Shown: positions 11,750-24,352 of the stretch, piece by piece
Numbering within the stretch: the stretch's first letter is position 1
How the letters are laid out: every line of letters starts with the position of its first letter
DNA from: Avena insularis
Lineage: Eukaryota; Streptophyta; Magnoliopsida; Poales; Poaceae
Assembly (NCBI GenBank): GCA_023614405.1
Contig: CM042686.1
Coordinates: 466,830,740-466,894,739 of the forward strand
Reading direction: 5' to 3'
DNA length: 64,000 nt
Program-made: the position numbers and the translations under genes
The notes under the pieces: generated by a model
Seen by the model: the letters and a program-made list of their open reading frames with translations, nothing else
The model's database searches: none
What the model was told of the DNA's origin: nothing

Positions 11750-13716
11750 GAAAGCGCAATCATCGAGTTCCTCCATGAGCACTGGGAGATTTTCGCATGG
11801 CTACCTTCTAACATGCCAGGAATTCCCAGGGAACTCGCTGAGCACGCATTAAATTTAGATCCAAAGGCGAAGCCAGTAAAGCAACCGCTTCATCACTTCG
11901 CAGAACCAAAGCGCAAAGCCATTGGAAAGGAGCTCCATCGCCTCATTGATGCCAATTTTATCAAAGAACTGACGAAATCAGAGTGGGTCGCAAACCCAGT
12001 ATGTGTTCCAAAGAAAAGTACTACAGAACTTCGGATGTGCATCGACTTTACTGCACTGAACAAGCGTTGCCCAAAAGATCACTTCCCATTGTCGCGAATC
12101 GACCAAATAATCGATGCAACTGCGGGATATGAACATCTTTCTTTCTTGGAAGCTTACTCAGGATACCACCAGATTAGGATGAAGGAAGAAGATCAAGAGA
12201 AAACAACATTTATCACACCCTATGGTGTATTCTGCTACACAACAATTCCTTTCGGCCTCAAGAACGCTGGAGTAACATATCAGCGGATGATGCAGAAGTG
12301 TCTGGGAAGCCAGATAGGCACAAATGTGCAAGTATATATCGATGACGTCATAGTTACAACAAGCCAAGGATCTGCGTTGATCAAGGACCTTGAAGAAACA
12401 TTCAAAAATCTCGACAAGTTTAGCATCAAGCTGAACCTGAAAAAATGCTCCTTTGGAGTCCCGGTAGGGCAACTCCTCGGATATTTGGTATCATCTAGAC
12501 AAATTGAGGCTAATCCCGAGAAAATACAAGCAATGTTAATAATGAAGAAGCCAACAAATCTACGTGGCGTACAACAACTGGCAGGGCGAGTAGCGACACT
12601 TAGTCGTTTTATTGCAAGGTTAGGAGAAAAAGCACTGCCATTCTATGCACTTATGAGGAAATCGGAAAAATTCGAGTGGACGAAAGAAGCTCAGCGCGCC
12701 TTTGAAGATCTTAAAAGGACAGTATCGACATCTCCTATCGTCATGTCGCCAAAAGAGAAAGAGCCTATACTACTTCATATCGCTGCCACAAATCAGGTGG
12801 TCAGCACGGTCTTGGTCGTGGAGCGACCCGAAGAAGGGAAGACCCACGGTGTGCAGAGGCCAGTCTACCTCCTGAGTGAGGTTCTATCTCCATCCAAACA
12901 AAGGTACCCACACTACCAGAAACTAGCATACGGGGTATTTATGACAACACGAAAACTACGCCACTATTTTTCAGAGCATCCAATCATAGTGGTCAACGAA
13001 GCGCCTTTGTCAAGAATCCTCAACAATCTAGAAGCAAATGGACGTGTCTCTCTATGGGGCATCGAATTATCTCCTCGGGATATCACGTATGAGAAGCGCA
13101 AAGCAATTAAGTCACAAGTTCTGCCAGATTTCATCACAGAGTGGACAGAGTTGCAATGTGCGGGTCCACCAGACCTTTCTAGTGCCTGGACAATGTACTT
13201 TGATGGATCAAAAAGAACGGAAGGAGCAGGAGCAGGAGTCATACTAATATCACCTCAAGGCGACAAAATGCGCTACATACTTTGGATGAGCTTTGCGAAC
13301 ACATCCAATAACGAAGCGGAATACGAGGCCATGTTGCATGGCATGCGAATGGCCAAAGCTTGCGGTGCAACTCGCCTCAAAATCTTCAGAGATTCCAATC
13401 TTGTGGCTCAGCAAGCAATGAAAAGTGCGACGCCGTCAGCAAAAATATGGTTGCTTATCACGATCTATATGGTGTTATGGAAGCTCAGTTTGATGGGTGT
13501 GAAGTATCACATCTAGGAAGTGCAAGCAATGAAGAAGCCGACAATCTAGCAAACATAGGATCCTTGTGCTTACCAATACCACCCGGAGTTTTTTGGGAGG
13601 AGATAACAGAGCGATCGATCAAAGCGAAAAGACTATCCGAGGTTGTACCACCAAAAATAGGGAAAAAGAAACATCCGCAAAAGACTCTAGGGATCCTTCA
13701 GAAGCCAAGAACATAG
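11750..13716 (+). pseudogene. Reverse transcriptase-RNase H of element B
   Basis: Best-preserved polymerase of the Gypsy elements here. One open frame covers 11750-13516 after the TAG at 11747. RT landmarks are RMCIDFTALNKRCPKDHFPL (about 12030-12090), LSFLEAYSGYHQIRM, FGLKNAGVTYQRMMQ and the catalytic box YIDDVIV (about 12334-12354), with both aspartates present. The connection region contains LSRFIARLGEKALPFYALM. RNase H begins at MYFDGSK (about 13195), has NNEAEYEAMLHGMRMAKACG (Glu) and IFRDSNLV (Asp; the usual preceding residue is Gly). A frameshift near 13410-13430 moves the end of RNase H to another frame, where HLGSASNEEADNLANIGS supplies the last acidic residue. The frame ends at 13716. 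Confidence 0.9.
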
Positions 13717-13739
13717 AATAGGCCATCAAAGAAGAAGAA

Positions 13740-14990
13740 GAAGAAGAAATTGGAGAGGTCATGATAATTGAGCCTACCTGGATGCAGCCGTATATAGTAT
13801 ATATGACTAAGGGAGACCTACCAGAAGATGTGATAGAAGCCCGGCGAATCACTCGAAGATCGAAAGCCTTCAGGATAATCAAAGGGGAACTATATAAGAG
13901 AAGTATTTCGGGTGTATTACAGCGTTGTGTAACACCCAAAGAAGGAAAAATCATACTCAAAGATATACACAAAGGAGTTTGTGGTCACCATGCTAGTAGC
14001 CGAGCAATTGCTGCAAAAGCATTCAGAGTAGAATTTTACTGGCTCACGGTAGTTTAAGATGCAAAAGACATTGTCAGAACATGTGAGGCATGTCAACGAT
14101 TCGCAACAAAGCCTGGAGCACCCGCCGCTGAGTTGAATCCTATACCTTTGGCCTGGCCATTTGCTCAGTGGGGACTCGATATGGTGGGAAAACTTCACAA
14201 ATCATCGCCAGGAGGGCACGTCTTTCTGCTAGTAGCAGTCGACAAATTTACTAAATGGATTGAAGCAATGCCTGTCACCACCCAAGATGGAACTTAGGCT
14301 GTGAATTTTATTAAATCCATAGTATTTCAGTTTGGCATACCAAACAGCATCATCACGGACAACGGGACCAACTTCACTTCTAGTGAGTTCAAGGAGTACT
14401 ACCAAGAAATGGGCAAAATAAGCTACGCTTCGGTAGCTCACCCGCAAACAAATGGACAGGTAGAAAAAGCGAATGGACTAGTTACTGCTAGACTCAAGAA
14501 AATACTACTAGCACCACTTGACAGAGCAAAAGGAGCATGGGTGGATGAATTTCCATCCGTGTTATGGAGTTTACGTACAACTCCAAATAATTCAACACAA
14601 GAGACACCTTTCTTTTTGGTCCACGGTGCAGAAGCCGTCCTTCCAGTTGAGGTGTCACATGGATCCCCAAGAGTAGCTGCATATGATGAAGAGGAATCAA
14701 GATAAGCACTTGAAGATGATGTGGATGCACTTGGTGAAGCTCGAGATGAAGCCCTCCAAAGAGCAACTATGTACTAGCAAAACCTATGCAATTACCATAG
14801 CAGAAGATTGCGGCCTAGGTCATTTGCAGTAGGGGACCTAGTTCTTTGCCTCAAGCAAGATGGCCACAACAAGTTAGAATCGCCATGGGAAGGACCATAC
14901 ATCGTCATAGAAGTTATTCTTGGAGGAGCATATCGAGTACAAGACAAGAAGACAGGAGTAAATTACTCAAATCCATGGAACGTAGCATAG
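13740..14990 (+). pseudogene. Integrase of element B
   Basis: 13761-14057 carries the zinc-binding domain with ILKDIHKGVCGHHASSRA; the distal Cys pair (CEACQRF) follows after the stop at 14055-14057. The catalytic core then reads QWGLDMVGKLHKSSPGGH (first Asp), SIITDNGTNFTSSEFKEYY (second Asp) and QTNGQVEKANGLVTARLKK (Glu), so the D,D,E triad is present. Stops occur at 14055, about 14296, 14703 and about 14775. The C-terminal part at 14808-14990 (FAVGDLVLCLK, SPWEGPYIV, GGAYRVQD) is the usual basic tail; no chromodomain is seen. 14991-15129 is B's start of 3' non-coding DNA, cut by element C. Confidence 0.88.
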
Positions 14991-15129
14991 CTACGATGCT
15001 TTTACACATAAGATTACTTACAATATGATAAGAGTTACAGCTCAGCTTCTTAAGCCCGAATATCTAGGCCAACGGCTAGAGGCCATCCGCCCAAAGAATA
15101 ATGTATCATCGATTTTTCACCATATGTAT

Positions 15130-16492
15130 TGATACGTCCTAAACGTATCTACTTTCCCGAACACTTTTGCTATTGTTTCTCCTCTAAACTAGTGTGATTT
15201 GGATGCAACTAACATGGACTGACGCTGTTTTCAGCAGAATTGCCTTGGTGTCTACTTTTTGTGCAGAAAATCAAGTATCAGGAAAAATCCCGGAAAATAT
15301 GCCAAAAATCCTATTTCACCCGAAGACTCCAGGAGCCAGAATACAAGACAGAGAATAGCCAGGGGGTGGCCACACCACCTGGTGGCGCGGGCCAGGCCAG
15401 GCCGCGCCAGGGGGTGGTGTGGGCCCCCCAGGCACCCCCTTGGTCTCTCTCTTCGCCTATAAGAAGCCTTCTGACCTAAAAACTCGGGGGGGGGGGTCGA
15501 CGTTTTTCCAGAAGGAGTTCAGCTCCTCCGCCACCACCAGATTCCACGAAACAGCACTAGAAACTCCGTTTCGCACTCACGGACGGGAATTGGAGGAGAT
15601 CATCGCCATCATCATCACCATCGCTTCTCCATCGACCATCCATGTTTCCCACATCTATGAGTGAGTAATCCCCCACTATAGGCTATGGGGATGGTAGGGA
15701 TTGGATGAGATCGTTCATGTAATGGCATCAGATTGTTAGGGCATGGTGCCTAGTATCTTTTATTAGTGCTTTATGACTTTGTTGCGACTTGTTATGCTTA
15801 ATGCTTGTCACTAGGGCCCGAGTGCCATGATTTCAGATCTGAACATGTTATTGATTCATTATGATAGTATTGTTTTTGGTCTTATCTACAAGTTGTATAC
15901 ACGCTGTTGTCCGGAACCAATGGCCCCAAAGTGATAAATCCGGATAACCGAGGGAATGGCTTTGATGTGAGGATCACATGTGTTCACGGAGTGTTAATGC
16001 TTTGCCTTGCTCTATTAAAAGGAGCACCTTAATTGCCATAGTTCCCTTGAGGCCCCGCGCAAACGGCTGGCAGGACAAAAGATGTTGTGCAAGTTCTCAT
16101 TGCGACACGTTTACTATATATGGAACACATGCCTAGTACTACTGGATGCTTTATCCTATTTATCCAATTGCCCTATGTTCTGATTACTATGTGAATTGTC
16201 TTGTTCATAACGCCTGGTCCATCCATCCCTATGCCTACCGCACTTAATCCTACTTTCTTGCTATTATTCTTGTTGTCTTTACTTTACTACTATGCTACTT
16301 TACTATTCCTATTACAAACTGTTACTCTTGATAAACTGCTGTGAGCAAGATTGTTTCTAGGTGCAGCTGAATTGACAACTCAGTTGTTAAGGCTTATAAA
16401 TATTCTTTGGCTCCCCTTGTGTCGAATCAATAAATTGGGTTTCACTTCCCTCGAAAATACTGCGATACACCCGCTATACTTGTGGGTCATCA
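15130..16492 (+). repeat. 5' LTR of element C
   Basis: 1363 bp, against 1390 bp for the partner LTR. TATA-like CCTATAAGAAG lies at about 15456-15466. The stretch 15480-15497 has a run of ten G. Between about 15890 and 16350 it lacks single bases or short groups at many positions where the partner (38490-38960) has them, which accounts for the length difference. The left TSD is TGTAT at 15125-15129. Confidence 0.93.
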
Positions 16493-16503
16493 AAACTATT
16501 TTC

Positions 16504-16522
16504 TGGCGCCGTTGCCGGGGAG
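16504..16522 (+). promoter_or_regulatory. Primer-binding site of element C
   Basis: TGGCGCCGTTGCCGGGGAG, eleven bases after the LTR end. This is the form complementary to the 3' end of tRNA-Asp that is usual in Athila-lineage Gypsy elements. It would prime minus-strand DNA synthesis. Confidence 0.88.
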
Positions 16523-16581
16523 CATAGCTTTATTTATTAAGTTCACTTGGAATCTCTATTGTTCGCTGCTACCCATCCATC

Positions 16582-18211
16582 ATGGGTAAGTCTCGTGATG
16601 GCAAGGTTCCTATTTTACCATACACTACAAGAAGAGGTACGGTTCTGAACACCTCTGTTGCTCTTGATTCACCATCTGTTATGAGTAAGCTCGTTACACC
16701 ACCACATGCACATGCTACACACACTGCTACTACTGCTGAATCTGAACCTTCTCATGCTTATGATGCTGCTTCTACTGTGCTTGATAAGAGTGGTTCATTA
16801 GGTCCTTTCCTAGATGCTACGATTGCTAGAACTATAGCTGGAAATACCGAAACTCCTAATGAAGACACTACCACACATGTTAGTTCACCTGAGTCTAGTG
16901 AAAGTTATGATATTGAAGATGGTTATGTTGAGATGACCGATGAATTTATTAAAGAATGTAAAAACAACCATGATAGGAGCGCTGCTAAGAGTCTCCTTGA
17001 GAGGCGTACTATTAGACCCAAATTGTCTCCTATTGCTAAGTTTGCTGCTTCTCCCATAAACATTATCGATGAAGATTATGATTTCTCTCTTGATCTATCT
17101 TTACATAGCTATTGTCGAGAAAGAACCTTTTTGTGGGACTAAGAATGAAAGTGCGGTAGCACATATGAATGAACTTTATACCATGAGTGGCTTGTTTTCT
17201 GATGATATTAAGATGCGTACTTACTTTGTTGCTAAGATTTTCCCCTTTTCACTGAAAGGAGAAGCTAAAACTTGGTTTAGCAATTTACCTCCTGGATCTA
17301 TTGATAGCCCTGAGTGCTTGATTAGTACTTTCCCGAAGAAATATTTTCCTCCTAGTGCTAGACATGCTATTTTGCAGGAACTTTTTGATTTTAAACAGGG
17401 AGAAAAAGAGGTATTGCCTGAATCTTGGGCAAGATTTTGTGCTTTGATTCATGCACAAGCTGGAAGTCCATTACCTAAGAATGAGCTTCTTGATATATTT
17501 TATAATGGACTAACTGAAGAATCTAGGACATACCTAGATAGTTGTGCTGATTGTGTTTTCAGGAATAGGACTCCTAAGGAAGTTGAGGAATTAATGGCTA
17601 AAATAAGTAAGAATTATGAAGATTGGACTCCTCCTAAACAAGCTATACCCAAAGTAATTGTACCTGAACCTTCTATTCCGGTACCTATTCCAATATCAAA
17701 GAAGAGGGGAGTTATTGAATTAAATGATGAAGTGACGAAGGAAGCTAAGAAATGTCTTAAGGAGAAGGGAATTAAAGCTGCAGATGTCAAGAATTTACCT
17801 CCTATAGAAGAATTATGTAAGCCTATCCCCTACTCATCCACTATTGAGGTACACTCTCTCCAACACTTTGATGAAGGTGATATCCCTTACTCTAAACCTC
17901 ATGATCAATGCTTAGAAGAATTTGATATCTTTATTGTTAAGCAAGATAATTTTAATAAAAGGGTGCAAAATCATCTAATGGAAAACACTAGAGCTATTGT
18001 TGAGTTGAAATATATTGTGGAAAGAACCTCTAATGATGTTAAAATGATTGTTAAACACTTTCAAATGGTTCAAACTCAAATAGATCAACCCGTTAAAGTG
18101 CAAAAATACTTGCTAGTTAATGCTGCTAAAGAAAAACATGCTTATGAAATTAGAACTAGAAGTGGAGCTGCTACCCAGGATACTCTATATCCTGAGGGGC
18201 ATCCAAAATAA
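16582..18211 (+). pseudogene. gag of element C
   Basis: Starts at ATG 16582 (MGKSRDGKVPILPYTTRRG), about 60 bp after the PBS. The N-terminal 180 residues are Ser/Thr/Glu-rich and low in complexity. A frameshift near 17100 moves the frame to 17069-18211. There the Retrotrans_gag core reads FPFSLKGEAKTWFSNLPPGS, PKKYFPPSARHAILQELFDF and WARFCALIHAQ, followed by FYNGLTEESRTYLDSC. The C-terminal part is Lys/Glu-rich and helical. The frame stops at TAA 18209-18211, but the same frame continues into the protease, so gag and protease were one polyprotein. A homologous gag on the other strand belongs to element F (about 60180-58850). Confidence 0.88.
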
Positions 18212-19258
18212 TTGAGCAGGATTCTCAACAAGCTGAAAATAGTGGTTCTACTCGTAAGAAAAGGAAAAAAGAAACATAAAACAGTTGTAGAATCCTCTGA
18301 ACCTTCTTTAGATCCTAATAGTATATCTATCTCTGATGCTAAAACTGAAAGTGGTAATGAAGAAAATGAAGCTCCTAATGAAGAGAAAGTTGAGGAAGAA
18401 CCTGAAAACCACACTAAGAGTACTAAATACACTAAAGAAGATTTTGTTGCTAAGAAACATGGTAGTGAAAGAGAACCTTGGGTCTAAAAACCTATGCCTT
18501 TGCTTGATAAGAAACACAAGTCAAAGGAAGATGAACACTATAATAAGTTTTGTGAGTGGATGAAACCTTTATTCCTACAAATTCCTTTGACTTATGCTAT
18601 TAAATTGCCTCCTTACTCAAAGTATATGAAGGATATTGTCTCGAATAAAAGGAAGATCCCTAATGAAGAAATTTCTACTTTGCTTGCTAATTATTCCTTC
18701 AATTTTAAGGTTCCTAAGAAACTTGGAGACCCAGGGATTCCAACTATCCCTTGCTCTATTAAGAATAGTTAAGTTAGAACTGCTTTGTGTGATTTGGGAG
18801 CTGGAGTGAGTGTTATGCCTTTCTCTCTCTATAAGAGGCTTCAACTAGAAAAGTTAATACCAACTGATATAGCTTTGAAAATGGCTAATAAATCTACCAC
18901 TATTCCTGTTGGTATATGTGAGGATGTACCTGTTCAAGTGGCTCATAATTGCTTGATATTAACTGATTTTGTTGTGCTTGAAATGCCTGAAGATGATAAT
19001 ATGTCTATTATTCTTGGGAGACCTTTTCTTAATATTGCAGGAGCTGTTATTAATTGTAATCAAGGAAAGGTGACTTTCAATGTGAATGACAAGGGACATA
19101 CTATCTATTTCCCCAAGAAGATTGAAAGAACTTATGGTTTGAATTCAATTGAACATGTTGAGGGCCTTCAAGTTAGAAAAATATATTGTCCCATACCAAG
19201 AGAAAAATTTGAAACTATTATGATTGGGACCATTGCTATCAAGGTTGAGGTAACATAA
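18212..19258 (+). pseudogene. gag C-terminus and aspartic protease of element C
   Basis: Continues the gag frame through stops at 18485-18487 and 18770-18772. The first part is acidic/Lys-rich and probably coiled (EENEAPNEEKVEEEPENH). A proximal segment (HYNKFCEWMKPLFLQIPLTY, YSKYMKDIVSNKRKIP) is the conserved pre-protease region of Athila-lineage polyproteins. The protease at 18785-19258 has CDLGAGVSVMPFSLYKRL (active-site Asp, D-L-G-A form) and MSIILGRPFLNIAGAVIN. The reading frame ends at TAA 19256-19258 shortly after the protease. In an autonomous Athila element RT would follow directly; here it is missing. Confidence 0.88.
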
Positions 19259-20115
19259 TCATTAGCGGGATACAAAGTTTTGTGTCATATGGAATTGTTT
19301 TGGTAACAAGACCTGATCAACCTTGTTAACAAAAGGATTTCATTGAACAAAACAATGTTTTCACTATGATTATTTCCGTGTACTTCCATTCTATCCATTT
19401 TAGTTTTTGCTTTCGTTTAGTTTTCTTTTTGTTGATTAGTTGCTTGCATGTTAGAATGTCTTAGAACTTTTGTAGTTCTAGCTTTGTTTTGTCCTTGCAT
19501 CATGTTTCCAAAAAAAAATCTGTCTGTCAGAAAATCATTCTTCTATGCCTGAAAATTGCCCAAAAATAAAGTGTCTCAAAAAATTCCAGAAAATTCATAT
19601 TAAATTTTTACATGAAAAAAGGGGCAGAGGAGTACCTGGGAGGTACCAGGGGGACCCAACAGGCAGGCACACCACCTAGTGGCGTGGCCTACCCTGGGTG
19701 GCGCCATGCCCTGGTGTGGGCCACCCCTGGCCCTCCACGAACTCTCTCACCTGCCACTTTCTTCTCTCTCCCGAGTAAGCTTCAGTTCATTGCTCAAAAT
19801 CGCGTTCTTGCTGTGCTTGCTCTCGATTTTTTCGATCTCCTTGCTCAACCCATCTTTCTTGCTGAAATTTGGAGCAATTGTTCCCTGGTATGTGACTCCT
19901 CTCCTTGTCCAAGTAGATTTGTGTTTGGTGGATTATATCTTGAGTATTTTGCTGCTGTAGGTGACAGGTTATTTGAGCGTGTAAGCTTGTTTGATGCTTA
20001 GAGTTATAGTTTTGATGCATGTTTAAGCCTCTTACAAGTCCCTATGAGTAGAATCCTTCATTATATTTACTTTGCAATCACTTGTTTAATAGGTGTTTAA
20101 ATTTCAGAATAGAAG
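19259..20115 (+). other. Non-coding region of C where pol would be expected
   Basis: AT-rich sequence to about 19620, then a GC-rich patch (19620-19760) with GTGGCGTGGCC and GCCACC repeats resembling C's own LTR (CACCTGGTGGCGYGGGCC at about 15378). I see no RT, RNase H or integrase motif on either strand. Short ORFs here show no family resemblance. Confidence 0.6.
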
Positions 20116-21228
20116 ATGAGTGAGCACCACCTAAACCAACATGAACTATGGGTGCCTGAGATCATGAAGGTCCACCGGGAGGAGGAAGTTTTTCCCTCCA
20201 TTTATCCATGTTCTGAGTTCATGAGAGCTGCAGGAATTCTCCAAGGTTTCCACACTTTGGTTTCTAATGCAGGGTTAGAGCACTTTTTGGAAGATGAACC
20301 TTGTCAATTTGTGAAGCTAACCATGTCTGTGGTGCAGGACTTCCAATTTAGTCACTCTTTGCCTAACCCCATGGTCCATTACAAAATTTAAAATATTGCT
20401 GTCGACCTTTCTCTTGATGATTTTTGTGCAGCTATTAAGGTACCTCAATGGGGATCATGTAGAAGGATTAAGGAGCGACCATAACCACTCATGGATTTAT
20501 ACACGGAAATTTGCCAAGGGAGGAGCTTCTCGAAAGAGTGTGGAAAAATCCGTAACATTCATCTTCCCTCCATTCGCTACTTTGCCTACTTTATTGCCAA
20601 GTGTGTTCTTGCAAGGAAAACTGCCAATAAGTTATCTTCATATGATCTAGCATTTATCTCTGGTGCTCTTAAACGAGATAGGTCTTACAACTTAGGTGCT
20701 TTGATAGCTTTCCGTCTTGCTGCTAACCGTGAGAAAGGTGGAATTTGTGGAGGCCTCATTGCTTCTCGTTTGCTAGCATTGCATGGTTTAGTGCCTCATC
20801 ATCTAGACCTACAGTTTCCCATAGAGAGGCTTGATCTTAATTCCATGATGCAGCATAAATTTGTTTCCTCGTGGGCTAGTGTGAGTGAGTTTTCTTATGA
20901 AATAACCTTTCTCAAAGCTGGTTGGAGAAAGAGCAAGTCCGAGTGTGTTGTTCTTTTGCCTGCACCTGTTTTGTTTAACCTTGATAACATGTTAGGATGG
21001 TCCCTCACTGAGGAGGAGCTTGACACGTACTTGGGAGAGCTCTCCCAACAGGAGCAGGATACTAGAAGGGAGGTAATGGATGATTCGGTCCAGCCCTCGA
21101 ATGAGGGGGGGTCTTCATATCAGCAGCCTGCTTATGATTGGGGAGCTTCTTCTTCGTCCCACGGGCCCAACTACGACCATTCTTATCATGATCCGCCAGC
21201 TTGGAACACTTTTTCGTACATGGGTTGA
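20116..21228 (+). pseudogene. Athila ORF1-type gene of element C
   Basis: One frame from ATG 20116 to TGA 21226-21228, about 370 codons, interrupted by stops at 20389-20391 and about 20488. It resembles the ORF1 family of Athila elements, a protein of unknown function found downstream of pol or protease. Recognisable parts: SEFMRAAGILQGFHTLVSNA near the start, SIRYFAYFIAKCVLARK, then NLGALIAFRLAANREKGGICGG, which matches the NLG-x-L-x-x-F-x-L...G-x-ICGG pattern in element F's ORF at 54986-56047. The C-terminal tail is acidic, then Ser/Tyr/His-rich. After it comes AAGCTTGGGGGGAGGT (about 21251-21266), a copy of the element's polypurine tract. No membrane segment or signal peptide is evident. 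Confidence 0.78.
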
Positions 21229-22765
21229 TACCCACTTAGGCCAAAAGCCTAAGCTTGGGGGGAGGTACGCCAACACCACACTCATCTCCTTATCATGTTG
21301 CGTCGGTACTTTGTATATTCATGTTTTGTTCTCTTTTTAGTTTTTGTTCTTTCTTTGCTTTTGCTTTCTAAAAAACACAAAAGACCAAAAATATTTCTAT
21401 TGTTTCTCTTTGGTTTGCTTCTTCTTTTTGCCTTGGTTTGTTTTTCCCTTTTTGCTTTGTTTGAACTATTCGAAAAACCCAAAAAGATTTTGCTTTGCTT
21501 GTTTTTCCCCTTTGGTTCTTGTTTAAAAAATTGAAAACACCAAAAATATTTGTCGTTCTTCTTTGGTTTTGTGAGTTTGCTACAGGGTTCATCAGTCCTC
21601 AGTGGATATTGGTTTCATATTATTATTCAAGCCACACAAGTGAAGAGCAATAATGAGGATTAATGACAACTTGAGGCGTGGTAAGAGGCTGGTAACGAAC
21701 TCTATTTGTTTTCATTTTTGTACATATACTCATCACTGTGGGCATGCTTAGTCCGTTCATGTAGGGTGTATGTTATCTTTGGATGCTTAGTAGTTCTTGC
21801 TTTCTTATGATTAGCTCCATCTCGCTAATAGTTTGTAGCATGTCTTATGAATGTTTGCTTGGATTATTCTATTCATAACTTGGTATGGCACTATGGTATC
21901 CTCCTCTGAATGTTTCATTTGAATTGACTTGGCACATGCTCATGCATGCACATGACTGTAATAATCAGTTAAGCCTTGATGAATTATTTTTCCTTGAGGA
22001 TCTTGAATCAATTTCATGCCATGATTAGTCCTGTTTTGTTGCAAGCATGATTATGGCAGCTATTGCTCTCTCGTTTGTCGCTCCCTTACTATTGCTAGCC
22101 TTCACTTACACTGAGTTTTACTCATGTTTCCAACTCCCTAAACCAAATATTTCCAAAGTGTCCACCATACCTACCCATTAGCATTATTTGCTACTTCCGT
22201 GCATATTCAATATGCCTTGTTTTCTTCCAAATAAAATGTTTGCTTGTTATGAGAAAGTTAGTTAGTAAAGCTCTCACGAACTTGACGACACACTTTATTT
22301 TCCGCACTTAATAAAACTGAACCATTATGACTGTCCATGAAAGTTATATGCTTGCAAATTATAGGCTGGGGATTAGCAGAACCGTGCTGTCATGGGGAAC
22401 GCTTTCAACACTTGTAAATATATACCCAGTTGATACCTTGCTCTTTTGTTTGCGGATGTCGTAGGTGTGAAAAAAAAGGGGAGCTTGTAAGTCCATGGAG
22501 TTATGTATGTGTTAGAGAAACGCCTTGGTCATTGGTTCAATCCATGCTGACATGGTGGAAACCTGCAGCGTAACCATAATGATATCTATGAAGCATTCTT
22601 CTTATAAAAAAAGAGAGAGATAGCTATTGAGAAAAAGAAAAAAAGAGATTTATGAAAAGAGGAAAGAGAGAAAAAAGCACCATTTTCCCATGGTAAATAA
22701 GAAGATTGCTGAGACACTCATTGTCTGCTTGCCTTGTCATTTTGATATGGGGATTCTTCTGTATC
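21229..22765 (+). other. Long 3' non-coding region of element C, first part
   Basis: Begins with a PPT-like AAGCTTGGGGGGAGG. Then comes a strongly strand-biased T-rich stretch (about 21310-21560, runs of CTTTTT and TTTTGC) matched on the opposite strand by element F's A-rich stretch at 54600-54690. The rest is AT-rich with no coding potential. A purine-only stretch of about 70 bases (about 22605-22676) lies near the right end. The GTATC at 22761-22765 is the left target-site duplication of element D. Confidence 0.7.
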
Positions 22766-23601
22766 TGTCGTGGTGGTGTCACGGCAGATGCCATGGATAG
22801 GCTAAAGGTGGGGACTAATACACGCTAGGGGAATCCAGGGAGGGATAGTTGAGTGATTCTCCACACAGAAGTTTGTACTGATTTCCTTCAAGATTACAAG
22901 TGCTCCTTGAGCTGTATTGGCGAGAGGAGGAAGAAGGAGCTCTCTTACTCTTGCCTACTATTTTTCCCTAGAAGCCTAGATCAACTAGCACTATGGCCTC
23001 AAAGAACTCAACCAGTGACTATGGAATCACCAAACCAACTAGAGCTCAACCAACCCCCTCTACCAGAAACCTAGCCCCCCTTATATAGAGGAAGTTTGGT
23101 CCCTGCCTAGGGCATACGTGGAGGCATATTCCTAAGAATATGCCCCCTCCCAAAGTGGTAACCCGACCGGGGTGCTTTTCCCCCGCGTCACACATGCTTT
23201 AGCGACGTAAGCCTCTGCGGCGCTCGCGTCACCCGACATGGGCGTCGTCACCCTTGTCGGCCATGACCCGGTGGTCCTGCCCTTGCTTTCTCCGCTCATG
23301 CAGTGCGTACCGGACCTTCTTTTTGACCAGAGAGATTCCTTCCTTCTCCCAGAAGCTAAGCGAGGACCCGGATCATAGTAGATCCAACCACACCTGTTCC
23401 TGCATATAAGTTAGACAAGCACTTCCGACTTACTCCTTAAGTCGGATGAGACAATGTTAGGCGACCCCCCTGGTCCGGGTTACTCCGTGATCCGGCCTGC
23501 CTTGAGGTAACCCGGCCAGCATCTTCTTTGACCTTGCCGAACCTCAGCTAACTCGGCCCTTATACCCCGGAGTGACCCTACCCAGGGGTATCCCCCCAAC
23601 A
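22766..23601 (-). repeat. 3' LTR of element D (left copy)
   Basis: 836 bp. On the plus strand it begins TGTCGTGGTGGTGTCACGG and ends CCCCCCAACA. A minus-strand TATA-like CTATATAAGG lies at about 23076-23085, in keeping with the element's orientation. Nearly colinear with 36150-36978, with scattered substitutions and short indels (for example around 23307-23400). Confidence 0.93.
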
Positions 23602-23615
23602 TTAGTCCCCGAAGC
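23602..23615 (-). promoter_or_regulatory. Polypurine tract of element D
   Basis: On the minus strand the bases just before the 3' LTR read GCTTCGGGGACTAA, the plus-strand primer position. The complementary decamer AGTCCCCGA(G/A) recurs elsewhere in D and A (see findings). Confidence 0.7.
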
Positions 23616-24352
23616 TGGTGCGGTCTTAGCTGCCTTGGCCGCTAAGGCCACATCAGGTTCATTTATGTTCGAGCCTTGGATGTTTAATTCCGGGTTAGCT
23701 CTTTATCTCAGATTATATGGATTTACGTTCCCTTCGCACGTTCCAAGTTTTTGCTTGCCGGCCGGGTTACCATTTTGGATCGGATCCCATGGTTACCATG
23801 GTTTGATCCGGGCCCTGCTTCCTTCTCTCATACGCCAACCCACACGTAGGCTAATCATCACGTTGTCTCATTTTAAGGGTTTGCACAGTAACCGCCGCAG
23901 TAATTGTCAGTTATCACTGTGCGTGGGTCACGTCATGCCTGCCTCCTCATTTACCGCATCAGCGCGTCACGTCATGGGATTGCTTCTGCTCTGTGGCCCC
24001 CTGTGTGGCTTTTCTCCGATTGGCTAATGCAGGTGATACACGGCCACACCGTGTGGCTTGTTGGCGCAGCACGATCCCACTCACCCATCTCAGGGGGCGG
24101 TTAAGTAGCGGAGGGGCGCACCCCTTAGCATTTTTCCACTTCTGTGCCCCTCTGCTCATTGCCTTTCTCCTTCGTCTTCCTAGCGACCGCACCGCCGCCA
24201 GTGCTTCTAGCAGCAGCGCCGCCGCCGCACCTTCCCCATGCCTCTGCATCGCAGCCACCGCTGCGCAGCTTCTTCGCCACGGGTCCATGCCAATCCAGGC
24301 CTCAGATCTCCGCCGCCGCTAGCTCCAGCGAGGATAGCGAATACGAGATGAT

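Noticed and set aside
20116..21228. Envelope-like protein in element C
   Set aside because: It occupies the position of env-like genes, but I see no signal peptide or transmembrane segment; similarity is to the Athila ORF1 family only.
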